NCBI GenBank assembly: GCA_944320765.1
Contig: CALUIS010000021.1
Location: 1-58,483, forward strand
From: an uncultured Paraprevotella sp.
GTDB taxonomy: Bacteria; Bacteroidota; Bacteroidia; Bacteroidales; Bacteroidaceae
DNA: 58,483 nt
Direction: 5' to 3'
Both the position numbers and the translations under genes were made by a program. This document shows, one piece after another, positions 25,046-33,758 of this stretch (position 1 is its first letter; the number at the start of each line of letters is the position of its first letter). The notes below the pieces were generated by a model, which saw nothing but the letters and a program-made list of their open reading frames with translations, did no database searches and had not been told where the DNA came from.

Positions 25046-26413
25046 ATGGACGAAAAATTCAAACTCGGCGGGCCGTGCCGGGGGCTTTGCGCCAAAGGAT
25101 GCGGCCGCCAGGATAAACAGCTGAACACCTACGACTACCTGGCCGACATCCCCGGCAACGCCGAGGCCACGGACCTGGTGGAGGTGCAATTCAAGAACAC
25201 CCGCAAGGGATACTACCACAACCACAACCGGCTGCCATTAGAAAAAGGCGACATCGTGGCCGTGGAAGCCAGCCCGGGGCACGACATCGGCACCGTGACC
25301 CTCACCGGACGGCTCGTGCCGCTGCAGATGAAAAAAGCTGCCCTCAAATCCGACCAGGAGGTCAGGCGCATCTACCGCAAGGCCAAGCCCGCCGACATGG
25401 AGAAATACGAGGAGGCCAAAAGCCGGGAACACGACACGATGATACGCTCCCGGCAGATTGCCAAAAGGCTGGGACTACAGATGAAAATCGGCGACGTGGA
25501 ATACCAGGGCGACGGCGGAAAAGCCATCTTCTATTACATCGCCGACGGACGCGTGGACTTCCGGCAGCTCATCAAGGTGCTGGCCGAAACGTTCCACGTG
25601 CGCATCGAGATGAAACAAATCGGCGCACGCCAGGAAGCCGGACGCATCGGCGGCATCGGACCCTGCGGACGCGAACTGTGCTGCGCCACCTGGATGAAGA
25701 ATTTCGTCTCGGTCTCCACCGGGGCCGCCCGCTACCAGGACCTCTCGCTCAATCCCCAAAAACTGGCCGGGCAGTGCGCCAAACTGAAATGCTGCATGAA
25801 CTACGAAGTGGACACCTACGTGGAAGCCGGCAAACGCCTGCCCAGCAAGGAAATCACCCTGCAGACCCAGGACGCGGAATATTTCCTCTTCAAGACCGAC
25901 ATCCTGGCCGGACTCGTGACTTACTCCACAGACAAGCGGCTGGCCGCCAACCTGGTGACCCTGACAGCCGAACGGGCCTTTGAAATCATCAACCTGAACA
26001 AGCAAGGAGAGAAACCCGAAAGGCTGGACACAGGAAACAACACCGCCCCCTCCCGCCCGGCCGACCTCGTGGAGCAGGAAAGCCTGACCCGCTTCGACAA
26101 ACGGAAAAAGAACAAGAACAAACGCAAGGACAACCGAAACGGCAAAGGGAACAACGGCGGAAACAACAATAACACCGGGAACGAAAACCGCGAACAGAAA
26201 CCGGCCGCAAAGGACAACCCGACGGAACGGAAAGAAAACACCGGCAGAGAGCGGCGCGGAAACGACCGCAACCGCAACAGGGACAACCGCGACAACGGAA
26301 ACAACCGCCCGCCCCAGAACCGGGACCGGCAAAAGAAAGGAAAATCCCCGTCACCGAAAAACAATCCCGCGCCACAGCCGGCAGAAAGCGCCCCCGCAGG
26401 AAAGACGGAATGA
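25046..26413 (+). CDS. ricT: PSP1/RicT-family iron-sulfur regulatory protein
   Basis: A 455-residue PSP1-domain protein. The conserved core (residues about 1-330) contains the cysteine groups expected to bind an iron-sulfur cluster: Cys207, Cys212 and Cys213 in GPCGRELCC, and Cys244, Cys249 and Cys250 in QCAKLKCCMNYE. In Bacillus, RicT works with RicA and RicF to tune RNase Y mRNA processing; the Bacteroidetes role is less known. Residues about 345-455 are an Asn/Arg/Lys-rich, probably disordered tail that may bind RNA. It lies between holB and gldH and shares an ATGA overlap with the latter. The operon is constitutive-looking, without its own promoter. Confidence 0.85.
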   Translation: MDEKFKLGGPCRGLCAKGCGRQDKQLNTYDYLADIPGNAEATDLVEVQFKNTRKGYYHNHNRLPLEKGDIVAVEASPGHDIGTVTLTGRLVPLQMKKAALKSDQEVRRIYRKAKPADMEKYEEAKSREHDTMIRSRQIAKRLGLQMKIGDVEYQGDGGKAIFYYIADGRVDFRQLIKVLAETFHVRIEMKQIGARQEAGRIGGIGPCGRELCCATWMKNFVSVSTGAARYQDLSLNPQKLAGQCAKLKCCMNYEVDTYVEAGKRLPSKEITLQTQDAEYFLFKTDILAGLVTYSTDKRLAANLVTLTAERAFEIINLNKQGEKPERLDTGNNTAPSRPADLVEQESLTRFDKRKKNKNKRKDNRNGKGNNGGNNNNTGNENREQKPAAKDNPTERKENTGRERRGNDRNRNRDNRDNGNNRPPQNRDRQKKGKSPSPKNNPAPQPAESAPAGKTE

Positions 26414-26901
26414 AAATGAAGACATCCGCCCTGCCCCATATCCTCCGTATGTTCATCACCGCCACGGGAGCGGCCCTGTCGCTCGCCGGCTGTGACGAGC
26501 ATACGCTTTACCACACTTACGCCCCGCTATCTTCCGAAGGATGGGAACGGAAGGAGAGCCTGTGCTTTCCCATCGACAGCCTGAACAGAGACGCGGAAGA
26601 CGCACGGTTCACGGTGGAGCTGCGCACCACGGACGCTTATCCTTACCAAAGCGTCTGGCTGGCCGTGGAACGGAAATTCTCCCGCCCGGACACCTTGCTG
26701 AGCGACACGGTGGAATGCGTGCTGGCCGACTCCATCTTCCGCCCCACAGGAAAAGGCATCCGGCTATACCAAAGCCAGGCCGCGCTCCCGCCCTTGTCCC
26801 TCCGGAAGGGGCAACGCGGACAAATCCGCATCTGCCACCTCATGATACGGGAAACACTCCCGGGAATACACGACGTAGGAGTACGCATCCAGACGGACTG
26901 A
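26410..26901 (+). CDS. gldH: Gliding motility lipoprotein GldH
   Basis: A 163-residue lipoprotein: the signal ends LSLAGC, giving a lipidated Cys28. The body matches GldH (CDEHTLYHTY, later LRTTDAYPYQSVWLAV and MIRETLPGIHDVGVRI). GldH is needed for gliding in Flavobacterium, but it is widespread in non-gliding Bacteroidales, where its role may be linked to T9SS or envelope function. The ATG overlaps the ricT stop (ATGA), so the genes are translationally coupled. It converges with rodA, leaving only 9 nt between the stops. Confidence 0.88.
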   Translation: MKMKTSALPHILRMFITATGAALSLAGCDEHTLYHTYAPLSSEGWERKESLCFPIDSLNRDAEDARFTVELRTTDAYPYQSVWLAVERKFSRPDTLLSDTVECVLADSIFRPTGKGIRLYQSQAALPPLSLRKGQRGQIRICHLMIRETLPGIHDVGVRIQTD

Positions 26902-26910
26902 CAGCCGCCC

Positions 26911-28389
26911 CTAATCCCGCTTGGCCAGGTTGCGGCCCGCGTCTATGCGGAGAAAGATGAACAGAAGGATGGTGAAGCCCCATAGCGAAGACCCCCCGTA
27001 ACTGAAAAACGGCAAGGGAATGCCGATGACGGGCGTAAGCCCCAACACCATCCCCACGTTGATGAACACATGGAACAGGAACACGCTCATCACACAATAC
27101 CCGTAAATGCGCCCGAAAGCAAAAGGCTGCCGCTCGGCCAGATGAATCAGACGAAGGACCAACGCCAGAAACAGCACCAGCACGCCGGCCGCCCCCCAGA
27201 AACCTTCCTCCTCGCCCACCGTGCAGAAGATGAAATCCGTATCCTGCTCCGGCACATACTTCAACTTGGTCTGCGTCCCGTTCAGGAACCCCTTGCCCCG
27301 CAAGCCTCCCGAACCAATGGCAATCTTGGCCTGGTTGACATTATACCCCGCCCCGCGCGGGTCGTCCTCCAGCCCCAGCAGGACATTGATGCGCACCCGC
27401 TGGTGGTCCTCCAACACATGGTTCAGCACATAATCCGAAGAATAGAAGAAGGCCACCGAACCCAAAGCGAACAAGGCGACATAGAAATAGCGCCAGCCCC
27501 GCTCGCGCAACGCCACGTAGCACAGATACGCCACCATGGCCCCGCACACGCCTATCAGCACCCAAGTGATGTCGAACGGGATGACGAAAGCCGCAAAGCA
27601 AAGCGCCAAGGCAACCAGCCCGCCACCATACCACAGGATGTTGCGCTCCACCGACACTTTGTCCGTATAGACATGCACCATCCCGGCCGTGAACAACAGC
27701 ACCAGCACCAGCACCAGGGTCTCCCCCACGCTGGCGGGAATGTAACCCAGCATCGTCTGCTCAAACCGCACGCCCACCACGAAATAGACGATGGCGGACA
27801 CTCCGGCAAAAAGCACGCATCCCGGCATCCCCTCGCGGTACAGCACCAGGAAAAAGGCCAGATAGACCAACGCCGACCCCGTCTCGCGCTGCAAGATAAT
27901 CAGCACAATCGGCACCACGATAATGGCCAGCGTCAGCATGAAATCCTTCCAACGCCCGATATTGTAACCATAGGTGGACATGAACTTGGCCAAGGCCAAG
28001 GCCGTGGCACACTTGGCGAACTCGGCGGACTGAAAGCTGAAAGGCCCTATCTTAATCCACGAATGCGACCCTTTGATGTCATGCGCCAGAAACGGCGTGA
28101 CAAACAACAAGACCAACAACAAAAGGTAAAAGACATAGGCGAAAGTGTCATACAGCTTGTCGTCCAGCATCAGCAGCACAAGCCCCAAAGCCAGCGAAGT
28201 GCAAATCCACACAATCTGCATCCCCGAGCGGGAATCGAAAGAAAAGATGTCGCCCCCCATCTCGAAATCATAGCTGGCACCGCAGATGCTGATCCATCCG
28301 AAAGCCAACAAGGCCATGTAAATCAGGATGGTCCACCAATCCAGCGAACGCCATACCCCCTTTTTCTTCTCACCTGACATCCGTCCCAT
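26911..28389 (-). CDS. rodA: Rod shape-determining glycosyltransferase RodA
   Basis: A 492-residue SEDS-family membrane protein with about ten transmembrane helices. Typical motifs are KGSHSWIKIGPFSFQSAEFAK (split across the first loops), LQRETGSALVY, and near the end GIPLPFFSYGGSS. RodA polymerises lipid II glycan strands together with PBP2. It is the last gene of the purH-mreBCD-mrdA-rodA set. Its start overlaps the end of mrdA by 20 nt; ATG 28389 is used, ATG 28380 is possible. It is longer than the ~370 residues of E. coli RodA because of extra length in the middle loops, as is usual in Bacteroidetes. Confidence 0.93.
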   Translation of the reverse strand: MGRMSGEKKKGVWRSLDWWTILIYMALLAFGWISICGASYDFEMGGDIFSFDSRSGMQIVWICTSLALGLVLLMLDDKLYDTFAYVFYLLLLVLLFVTPFLAHDIKGSHSWIKIGPFSFQSAEFAKCATALALAKFMSTYGYNIGRWKDFMLTLAIIVVPIVLIILQRETGSALVYLAFFLVLYREGMPGCVLFAGVSAIVYFVVGVRFEQTMLGYIPASVGETLVLVLVLLFTAGMVHVYTDKVSVERNILWYGGGLVALALCFAAFVIPFDITWVLIGVCGAMVAYLCYVALRERGWRYFYVALFALGSVAFFYSSDYVLNHVLEDHQRVRINVLLGLEDDPRGAGYNVNQAKIAIGSGGLRGKGFLNGTQTKLKYVPEQDTDFIFCTVGEEEGFWGAAGVLVLFLALVLRLIHLAERQPFAFGRIYGYCVMSVFLFHVFINVGMVLGLTPVIGIPLPFFSYGGSSLWGFTILLFIFLRIDAGRNLAKRD

Positions 28390-30217
28390 AATTGATATGC
28401 CTTTTCTGATACTCCTCCGCCTTCTTCTCGCTTTCGGGCGAAAGCTTGCCGTTCAAATACTGCTCCATCATCAACGCGCCGAGAGGGACACCGTAATCCG
28501 CCCCCCAACCGCCGTTCTCCACATACACGGCGATGGCGATCTTCGGGTCGGTCATCGGCGCGAATCCCATGAAGACGGAATGGTCGTGGCCGCGGTTCTG
28601 TGCCGTGCCGGTCTTTCCGCAAACTTCTATCCCGGGGATATTGGCCTTGCGGCAAGTGCCGGACAACACCGCGCGGCGCATCCCCTGCACCACCGTCTCG
28701 TAATGCCGCGGCTCCACCATGGTATACCTCCGGCGGGTGTATAACGTGTCCAAAGGCTCCCCCTGAATCTGCCGCACCACATGGGGCGTGACAAAGTATC
28801 CGCGGTTGGCGATGGTCGCCCCCAGGTTGGCAATCTGCAGGGGGGTGGCGTTCACCTCGCCCTGCCCGATGGAGATACTGATGACCGTCAGTCCGTTCCA
28901 CGAGCCTCGGTATGCCTTGTCGTAGAAAGGGGCATTCGGAATAAGCCCCCGCCGTTCCCCCGGCAAATCAATGCCGAGCTTATAGCCGAACCCCATCGAG
29001 ACCATATAATCCTTCCACACCGTCATGGCCTCCTGCACATCCTCATATTTGGTGCGGTTGCCGAACATATAATACAATCCCCAGCAGAAATAAGCATTGC
29101 ACGACGTGCCGATGGCCGGCACCAGCTTGGCCGGCGAGGCATGTCCGTGGCATCCCACCTTCAAGCCGCGGTAGATAAAACCATGATAGCAGGGGAAAGC
29201 CGTTTCCGGCGTGATGATGCCCTCCTGAAGGAATGTCAGCGCCTGTGTGGTCTTGAAGGTGGAACCGGGAGGATACTGCCCCATGACAGCCCGGTTCAGC
29301 AACGGCTTCATCGGGTCGGCGGCCATCCTGACATGGTTCTTCCCCCGGTTTCGCCCCGTCATGATGCGCGGGTCATAGGTGGGAGCGGACACCATGCACA
29401 GCACCTCCCCGGTGGAAGGTTCTATCGCCACGATGCTTCCCAACTTCCCCTCCATCAGCCTTTCCCCCAAAAGCTGCAAGTCGCGGTCAATCCCCAGCGT
29501 CAGGTTCTTTCCCGGCACCGGCTTGGTATCCAGTTTGCCGTCCATATACCGTCCCTTGATGCGCCCACGGGCGTCGCGCAACAGGATTTGTGTCCCCTTC
29601 TCGCCCCTCAGCTGCTTCTCATAGGCCCGTTCTATCCCCTGTTTCCCGATGAAGTCACCGTTCTGGTAATAGTCGTCCTCCTCTATCTCGGCCGGCGAGA
29701 CCTCGCCGATGTCTCCCAACACCAATGCGGCACAGGGCTTGTCATACTGCCGGATGGAACGCCGCTGCACATAAAAGCCGGGAAAACGGAAAAGCTTCTC
29801 CTGAAACACGCAGAATTCCTCGGAAGAAAGCTGGCTCATGAAAAGCTGTTGGGTGTAGCGGGAATAGCCAGGATTGTGGCGGCGGTCCTTGATCTCCTCC
29901 ATACGTTTGACATAGTAATCCTTGGTGATGCCCAGACTGGCACACAAGTCAAGCGTGTCCACCCCCTGCTGCTCGGACATGACGACCATGATGTCGTAAG
30001 AAGGCTGGTTGTAGACCAACAGTTTCCCGTTGCGGTCGGTAATCACCCCGCGCGAAGGATACTGGATTTTCTTCAGGAAAGCGTTCGAGTCGGCATTCTT
30101 CTTGTAATCGTCACTCATGACCTGCAGCGTGAAAAGCCGGACAATATAAATCAGGACGATGCCCGTGGCGACCGCCGCAATCACATATTTCCGTTTTTCC
30201 CAATCATAACGAGCCAT
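28370..30217 (-). CDS. mrdA: Penicillin-binding protein 2
   Basis: A 615-residue class B transpeptidase anchored by one N-terminal helix (residues about 12-32). The dimerisation domain holds SRGVITDRNGKLLV. The penicillin-binding domain shows the active-site Ser319 in PPGSTFK, the SxN motif in GTSCNAYF, and the KTG box in CGKTGTAQN. With RodA it builds side-wall peptidoglycan during elongation; it is the target of mecillinam in E. coli. It sits between mreD and rodA, as is standard for the elongasome operon. Confidence 0.95.
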   Translation of the reverse strand: MARYDWEKRKYVIAAVATGIVLIYIVRLFTLQVMSDDYKKNADSNAFLKKIQYPSRGVITDRNGKLLVYNQPSYDIMVVMSEQQGVDTLDLCASLGITKDYYVKRMEEIKDRRHNPGYSRYTQQLFMSQLSSEEFCVFQEKLFRFPGFYVQRRSIRQYDKPCAALVLGDIGEVSPAEIEEDDYYQNGDFIGKQGIERAYEKQLRGEKGTQILLRDARGRIKGRYMDGKLDTKPVPGKNLTLGIDRDLQLLGERLMEGKLGSIVAIEPSTGEVLCMVSAPTYDPRIMTGRNRGKNHVRMAADPMKPLLNRAVMGQYPPGSTFKTTQALTFLQEGIITPETAFPCYHGFIYRGLKVGCHGHASPAKLVPAIGTSCNAYFCWGLYYMFGNRTKYEDVQEAMTVWKDYMVSMGFGYKLGIDLPGERRGLIPNAPFYDKAYRGSWNGLTVISISIGQGEVNATPLQIANLGATIANRGYFVTPHVVRQIQGEPLDTLYTRRRYTMVEPRHYETVVQGMRRAVLSGTCRKANIPGIEVCGKTGTAQNRGHDHSVFMGFAPMTDPKIAIAVYVENGGWGADYGVPLGALMMEQYLNGKLSPESEKKAEEYQKRHINYGTDVR

Positions 30218-30247
30218 GCAACCTTATCCCCCCTTGAAAACCATGAA

Positions 30248-30751
30248 CTACCTGCCTCCACGCATCTTTTCCAACACCAGAAGCAGGACCGCCGTCAGCG
30301 CACTGCTGCACAAATAAGTGTAAAGCAATTCCAACCCGTTGAAAAACGAGAAGAACTCAAGGACCACAGCCGCAGCCTGCTGCAACAGCACCAGCCATGA
30401 CACATACTGCACATACTTCCATCCTCCCAGTGTAAGATACCCCGGCACCATGTCCTCCAAACAATCCTTAGGTGCAAAAAGCGCCAGTATACGTGGGGCG
30501 CACATAGCCGCCAGCGTCATGGAGACCGCTCCCACCCCCGGCACACCCGAGAAGAAATCGGAAGCCAGTCCCGCAAAGAACCCCCAAAGCAACCATCCGC
30601 AGCGCGAAGTGTCCAGAGGCTGAAGGCAAAGGATATAAACCACCACATAAGGAGTGGCATAACCAAACCAATGGATATGGTTGAAAACCAAGGCCTGCAA
30701 AAGCACCAACGCCGCCATCCACACCAACCTGCTGAAAAAGCTACGTGCCAT
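30248..30751 (-). CDS. mreD: Rod shape-determining protein MreD
   Basis: A 167-residue membrane protein with about five predicted helices, no cofactor motifs and a hydrophobic, Trp/Phe-rich composition. The segment FNHIHWFGYATPYVVVYILC and the later DFFSGVPGVGAVSMT fit Bacteroidetes MreD. The position 12 nt downstream of mreC and 30 nt upstream of mrdA makes the assignment firm. MreD bridges MreC and the cytoplasmic MreB filament. Confidence 0.9.
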   Translation of the reverse strand: MARSFFSRLVWMAALVLLQALVFNHIHWFGYATPYVVVYILCLQPLDTSRCGWLLWGFFAGLASDFFSGVPGVGAVSMTLAAMCAPRILALFAPKDCLEDMVPGYLTLGGWKYVQYVSWLVLLQQAAAVVLEFFSFFNGLELLYTYLCSSALTAVLLLVLEKMRGGR

Positions 30752-30763
30752 ACGTCTCCCGAA

Positions 30764-31612
30764 CTAAATCCCTTGTTCTATCTTTTGCTGCAAGCTGTCT
30801 ATCTCCACCCTATTGGGCGAAGCCAGCACGCACACATCCCTCAATCTCGCGAAATCCGTCCCCAGATTTACCCGCAGCTCGTAAGAAAGCCCGTCTTCCG
30901 AATTGGCCACCTCGGCCACCCGGCCCACGAACAACCCCGCGGGGAACACAGCGGAAAACCCGCTCGTCTCCACCGTCATCCCCTCCTTGATCCGGGCATG
31001 GCGGGGAATATCTCCCAACGAAGCATACAAAGGCGACCCGCCTTCCCAACGGAGATAGCCGAAATAATCCGTCCCGCGCATACGGCAGCTGATGTTGGAT
31101 TTCCGGTTCAGCAGAGGCAGCACCAAGGCATAATGAGAAGAAACCTGATAGACAATCCCCACGACTCCCGTGCCGCACACCACTCCCATTTCCGGGCGCA
31201 CGCCGTCAGCCGCGCCCTTGTCGATGGTCAGGAAATTGTCGTGGCGCGACACGGTGGCCGACACCACCTCTGCCGGAATCAGTTCGAACTCAGCGAGCAG
31301 TTCCCGCTGGCGGAGCTCGGTGGCCGTGGAATCATGCCCCGCCCGCCGCAACAGCTCCGTAAGCGCCTTTACGCGCTGCTCCAGCACCACGTTTTTCCGT
31401 GTCAGTTCCCGGTTGTGCACGCCCAGGTCCATATACGACAACGCTTCCGCCTCCCACTCCAGAATCTTTCCGGAAACGGTGTTGGCAGAAGTGAACCACA
31501 CGCTCCCTTGATAAAGGTTGAAGCGCAACAACAGCACCATTCCGGCTCCCGTCAGAAAGACAAAGAGCATCCAATGGCTGTATTTTCTCAGAAAGTCCCA
31601 CAACCCCTGCAC
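30764..31612 (-). CDS. mreC: Rod shape-determining protein MreC
   Basis: A 282-residue bitopic protein: one N-terminal helix (about 12-32), a coiled-coil stretch (about 65-100) and a periplasmic beta domain with the conserved FLTIDKGAADGVRPEMGVV and a late segment EGMTVETSGFSAVFPAGLFVG. MreC scaffolds PBP2 and activates RodA-PBP2. It lies between mreB and mreD in the cell-shape operon. Confidence 0.95.
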   Translation of the reverse strand: MQGLWDFLRKYSHWMLFVFLTGAGMVLLLRFNLYQGSVWFTSANTVSGKILEWEAEALSYMDLGVHNRELTRKNVVLEQRVKALTELLRRAGHDSTATELRQRELLAEFELIPAEVVSATVSRHDNFLTIDKGAADGVRPEMGVVCGTGVVGIVYQVSSHYALVLPLLNRKSNISCRMRGTDYFGYLRWEGGSPLYASLGDIPRHARIKEGMTVETSGFSAVFPAGLFVGRVAEVANSEDGLSYELRVNLGTDFARLRDVCVLASPNRVEIDSLQQKIEQGI

Positions 31613-31658
31613 GGCAAGCCTCCGACAAACAAAAAAAGAACAGACTTCCCTTCCCTGC

Positions 31659-32678
31659 TTACATCAGGAAAGAGAAGTTGTTGACATTCTTCAACGCAAT
31701 GCCCGTACCCTTGGCCACACTGTGCAACGGATCTTCCGCAATATGGAACGGGATGTTGATCTTGTCCGTCAGCCGCCGGTCCAACCCGCGCAGCAACGCG
31801 CCGCCGCCCGTCAGGTAAATACCGTTATGCACAATGTCGGCATACAGCTCTGGCGGGGTATGCTCCAACGCGCTCAGCACGGCCGTCTCGATACGGGCAA
31901 TGGACTTCTCCATGCAATGCGCCACCTCCTGATAGCACACCGGCACTTCCATCGGCAAAGCCGTAATACGGTTCGGCCCATGCACGATATAGTCCTCGGG
32001 CGCGTCCTCGCCCAGCTCCGTCAACGCCGCCCCCACGTGGATCTTGATGCGCTCGGCCATACGCTCACTCACTTTCACGTTGTGCTGGCGGCTCATGTAC
32101 TCTTGGATGTCAGCCGTCAGGTCATCCCCGGCCACACGGATGGAATCGTTCGACACGATACCTCCCAACGAGATGACCGCGATCTCGGTGGACCCTCCGC
32201 CGATGTCCACAATCATGTTCCCCTGGGGCGCCTCCACGTCAATACCGATACCGATGGCCGCCGCCATAGGCTCGTAAATCAGATACACGTCACGCCCTCC
32301 CGCATGTTCGGCGGAATCGCGGACCGCCCGGAGTTCCACCTCCGTAGAACCGGACGGAACACCGATGACCATACGGAGCGACGGCGAGAACAGCCGGCTT
32401 CCCGTATGCACCATCTTGATCAGGCCGCGCATCAGCTGCTCGCAAGCATAGAAGTCCGCGATGACCCCCTGACGAAGAGGGCGCACCGTGCGGATGTTGT
32501 CGTGCGTCTTCTCGTACATCATCTTGGCCTTCTCGCCCACAGCTATCATCTTGTCCGTGCGGCGGTCCAGGGCCACGACCGACGGTTCGTCCACCACAAT
32601 CTTCCCGTCACTGGTGATAATGGTGTTGGCCGTACCCAAATCCATTGCAATCTCTTGTGTGAAAGAAAAAAATCCCAT
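31659..32678 (-). CDS. mreB: Actin-like cell-shape protein MreB
   Basis: A 339-residue bacterial actin. It has the N-terminal amphipathic segment (MGFFSFTQEIA), the phosphate 1 loop DLGTANTII, the phosphate 2 loop MIVDIGGGSTEIAVI and the adenosine motif YLTGGGALLRGLD. It polymerises under the inner membrane and steers the elongation complex. A strong ribosome site (GGAGGG, 8 nt before the ATG) suggests high translation. It is 63 nt downstream of the purH domain gene. Confidence 0.97.
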   Translation of the reverse strand: MGFFSFTQEIAMDLGTANTIITSDGKIVVDEPSVVALDRRTDKMIAVGEKAKMMYEKTHDNIRTVRPLRQGVIADFYACEQLMRGLIKMVHTGSRLFSPSLRMVIGVPSGSTEVELRAVRDSAEHAGGRDVYLIYEPMAAAIGIGIDVEAPQGNMIVDIGGGSTEIAVISLGGIVSNDSIRVAGDDLTADIQEYMSRQHNVKVSERMAERIKIHVGAALTELGEDAPEDYIVHGPNRITALPMEVPVCYQEVAHCMEKSIARIETAVLSALEHTPPELYADIVHNGIYLTGGGALLRGLDRRLTDKINIPFHIAEDPLHSVAKGTGIALKNVNNFSFLM

Positions 32679-32741
32679 CAGACAATCCCTCCTTTTCTTA
32701 AAACACCTGATTCCCTAAAAAACATCAGCCTCCACACGCCG

Positions 32742-33341
32742 TCACTTGCTCCGCTCGAACCAGGCATGAATGGCCGTGTCATAATGGCTGCTCACCCCGA
32801 AAGCACGGGTGGCGAACACCCTGCGTTCCTCCAGTTCCGTCTGAGCCCCATTCTTCTCCAGCAAGTCCAGCAGCAATCCGTACTCAGCCTTGCTTGGCAC
32901 AATCACCACATCCTTGAAATTCTTCGCGCCGGCACGGATGAGCGAGATGCCGCCTATGTCTATCTTCTCGATGATGTCCGCCTCCGAAGCCCCGCCGGCC
33001 ACCGTGTCCTCAAAAGGATAAAGGTCCACAATCACCAGGTCGATGGCGGGAATCTCATACCGGGCCATCTGGGCTTCGTCCTCGGCCAACCCCCGGCGTC
33101 CCAGGATGCCGCCGAAAATTTTCGGATGAAGCGTCTTCACACGTCCGCCCAAGATGGACGGATAAGTCGTCACTTCCTCCACCGCCTGGCAAGGATAGCC
33201 CAGGCCTTCAATAAACTTCTGCGTCCCACCGGTAGAAAGGAACTTCACCCCTTCCTCGTGCAGCTTCTTCAACAAGGCATCCAGCCCGTCCTTGTGGTAT
33301 ACAGACACCAATGCGGTCTTAATCTTTTTCGTCTCAGCCAT
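32742..33341 (-). CDS. purH: IMP cyclohydrolase domain (N-terminal PurH only)
   Basis: A 199-residue protein matching only the N-terminal MGS-like IMP cyclohydrolase domain of bifunctional PurH: ALVSVYHKDGLDALLKKL, FLSTGGTQKFIE, GRVKTLHPKIFGGIL, DLVIVDLYPFEDTVA, and IEKIDIGGISLIRAGAKNFK. It ends with a stop soon after SSHYDTAIHAWF, exactly at the domain boundary. The AICAR transformylase domain (about 300 more residues in normal PurH) is missing and no remnant lies in the 63 nt before mreB. The cyclohydrolase closes the purine ring to IMP; the transformylase must be encoded elsewhere. It is first in the cell-shape operon, a neighbourhood also known for full-length purH in Bacteroidales. I see no sign of disruption inside the domain. 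Confidence 0.88.
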   Translation of the reverse strand: MAETKKIKTALVSVYHKDGLDALLKKLHEEGVKFLSTGGTQKFIEGLGYPCQAVEEVTTYPSILGGRVKTLHPKIFGGILGRRGLAEDEAQMARYEIPAIDLVIVDLYPFEDTVAGGASEADIIEKIDIGGISLIRAGAKNFKDVVIVPSKAEYGLLLDLLEKNGAQTELEERRVFATRAFGVSSHYDTAIHAWFERSK

Positions 33342-33371
33342 AAATCAATCTGTTTAATACGTTTTAGGGTG

Positions 33372-33379
33372 CAAAGATA
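33372..33379 (-). promoter_or_regulatory. -7 promoter element for purH-mreBCD-mrdA-rodA operon
   Basis: The minus strand reads TATCTTTG (TAnnTTTG), 30 nt before the purH start. It is the only clear promoter before the six-gene run. Confidence 0.6.
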
Positions 33380-33474
33380 CGAATTTTATAACTATGAAAG
33401 GCAGCAAACTACAAAAAAAAGACACTCAAGAGTGGAAGCCTCCCAAATGCCTTATGCCATCGTCCTTAAACTTG

Positions 33475-33548
33475 TAGCGGGACCCGGGATTGAACCGGGG
33501 ACCTCATGATTATGAATCATGCGCTCTAACCAGCTGAGCTATCCCGCC
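33475..33548 (-). tRNA. tRNA-Met (CAT), elongator type
   Basis: The 74-nt cloverleaf on the minus strand has acceptor GGCGGGA/TCCCGCT, a D-arm with AGCTGGTTAGAGC, an anticodon stem CATGA-TCATG with loop TTCATAA (anticodon CAT), and a T-loop TTCAATC. The first acceptor pair is G-U rather than the C-A mismatch of initiators, so this is the elongator Met type; a lysidine-modified Ile tRNA also reads CAT but seems less likely. CCA is not encoded. The promoter is at 33568-33575. Confidence 0.92.
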
Positions 33549-33567
33549 ATCCTTTCGTTTGCGGTTG

Positions 33568-33575
33568 CAAAGGTA
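33568..33575 (-). promoter_or_regulatory. -7 promoter element of tRNA-Met
   Basis: The minus strand reads TACCTTTG, 19 nt before the tRNA 5' end. It matches TAnnTTTG perfectly. Confidence 0.6.
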
Positions 33576-33722
33576 GGCATTTTTTTGATACCCTCCAAAA
33601 AGAGCGGCATGTTTTTTTTGAACTTTTCCCCAAAAACGCCGAAAATCCACTCCCGGGCCGGATTGTCGCGCCCCCGTTCCATAAAAACATCTAAAATATA
33701 ATGCAGGCCCGTTTTTTTATAC

Positions 33723-33730
33723 TAACTTTG
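33723..33730 (+). promoter_or_regulatory. -7 promoter element of lptF-ribBA
   Basis: TAACTTTG, a TAnnTTTG match 28 nt before the lptF ATG. Confidence 0.55.
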
Positions 33731-33758
33731 TCCTTTAATTCGGACGAACAACAATGAA

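Noticed and set aside
33475..33548. tRNA-Ile2 (lysidine) for the CAT tRNA
   Set aside because: Cannot be excluded by anticodon alone, but the overall body fits elongator Met and no Ile-specific features are evident; called Met.
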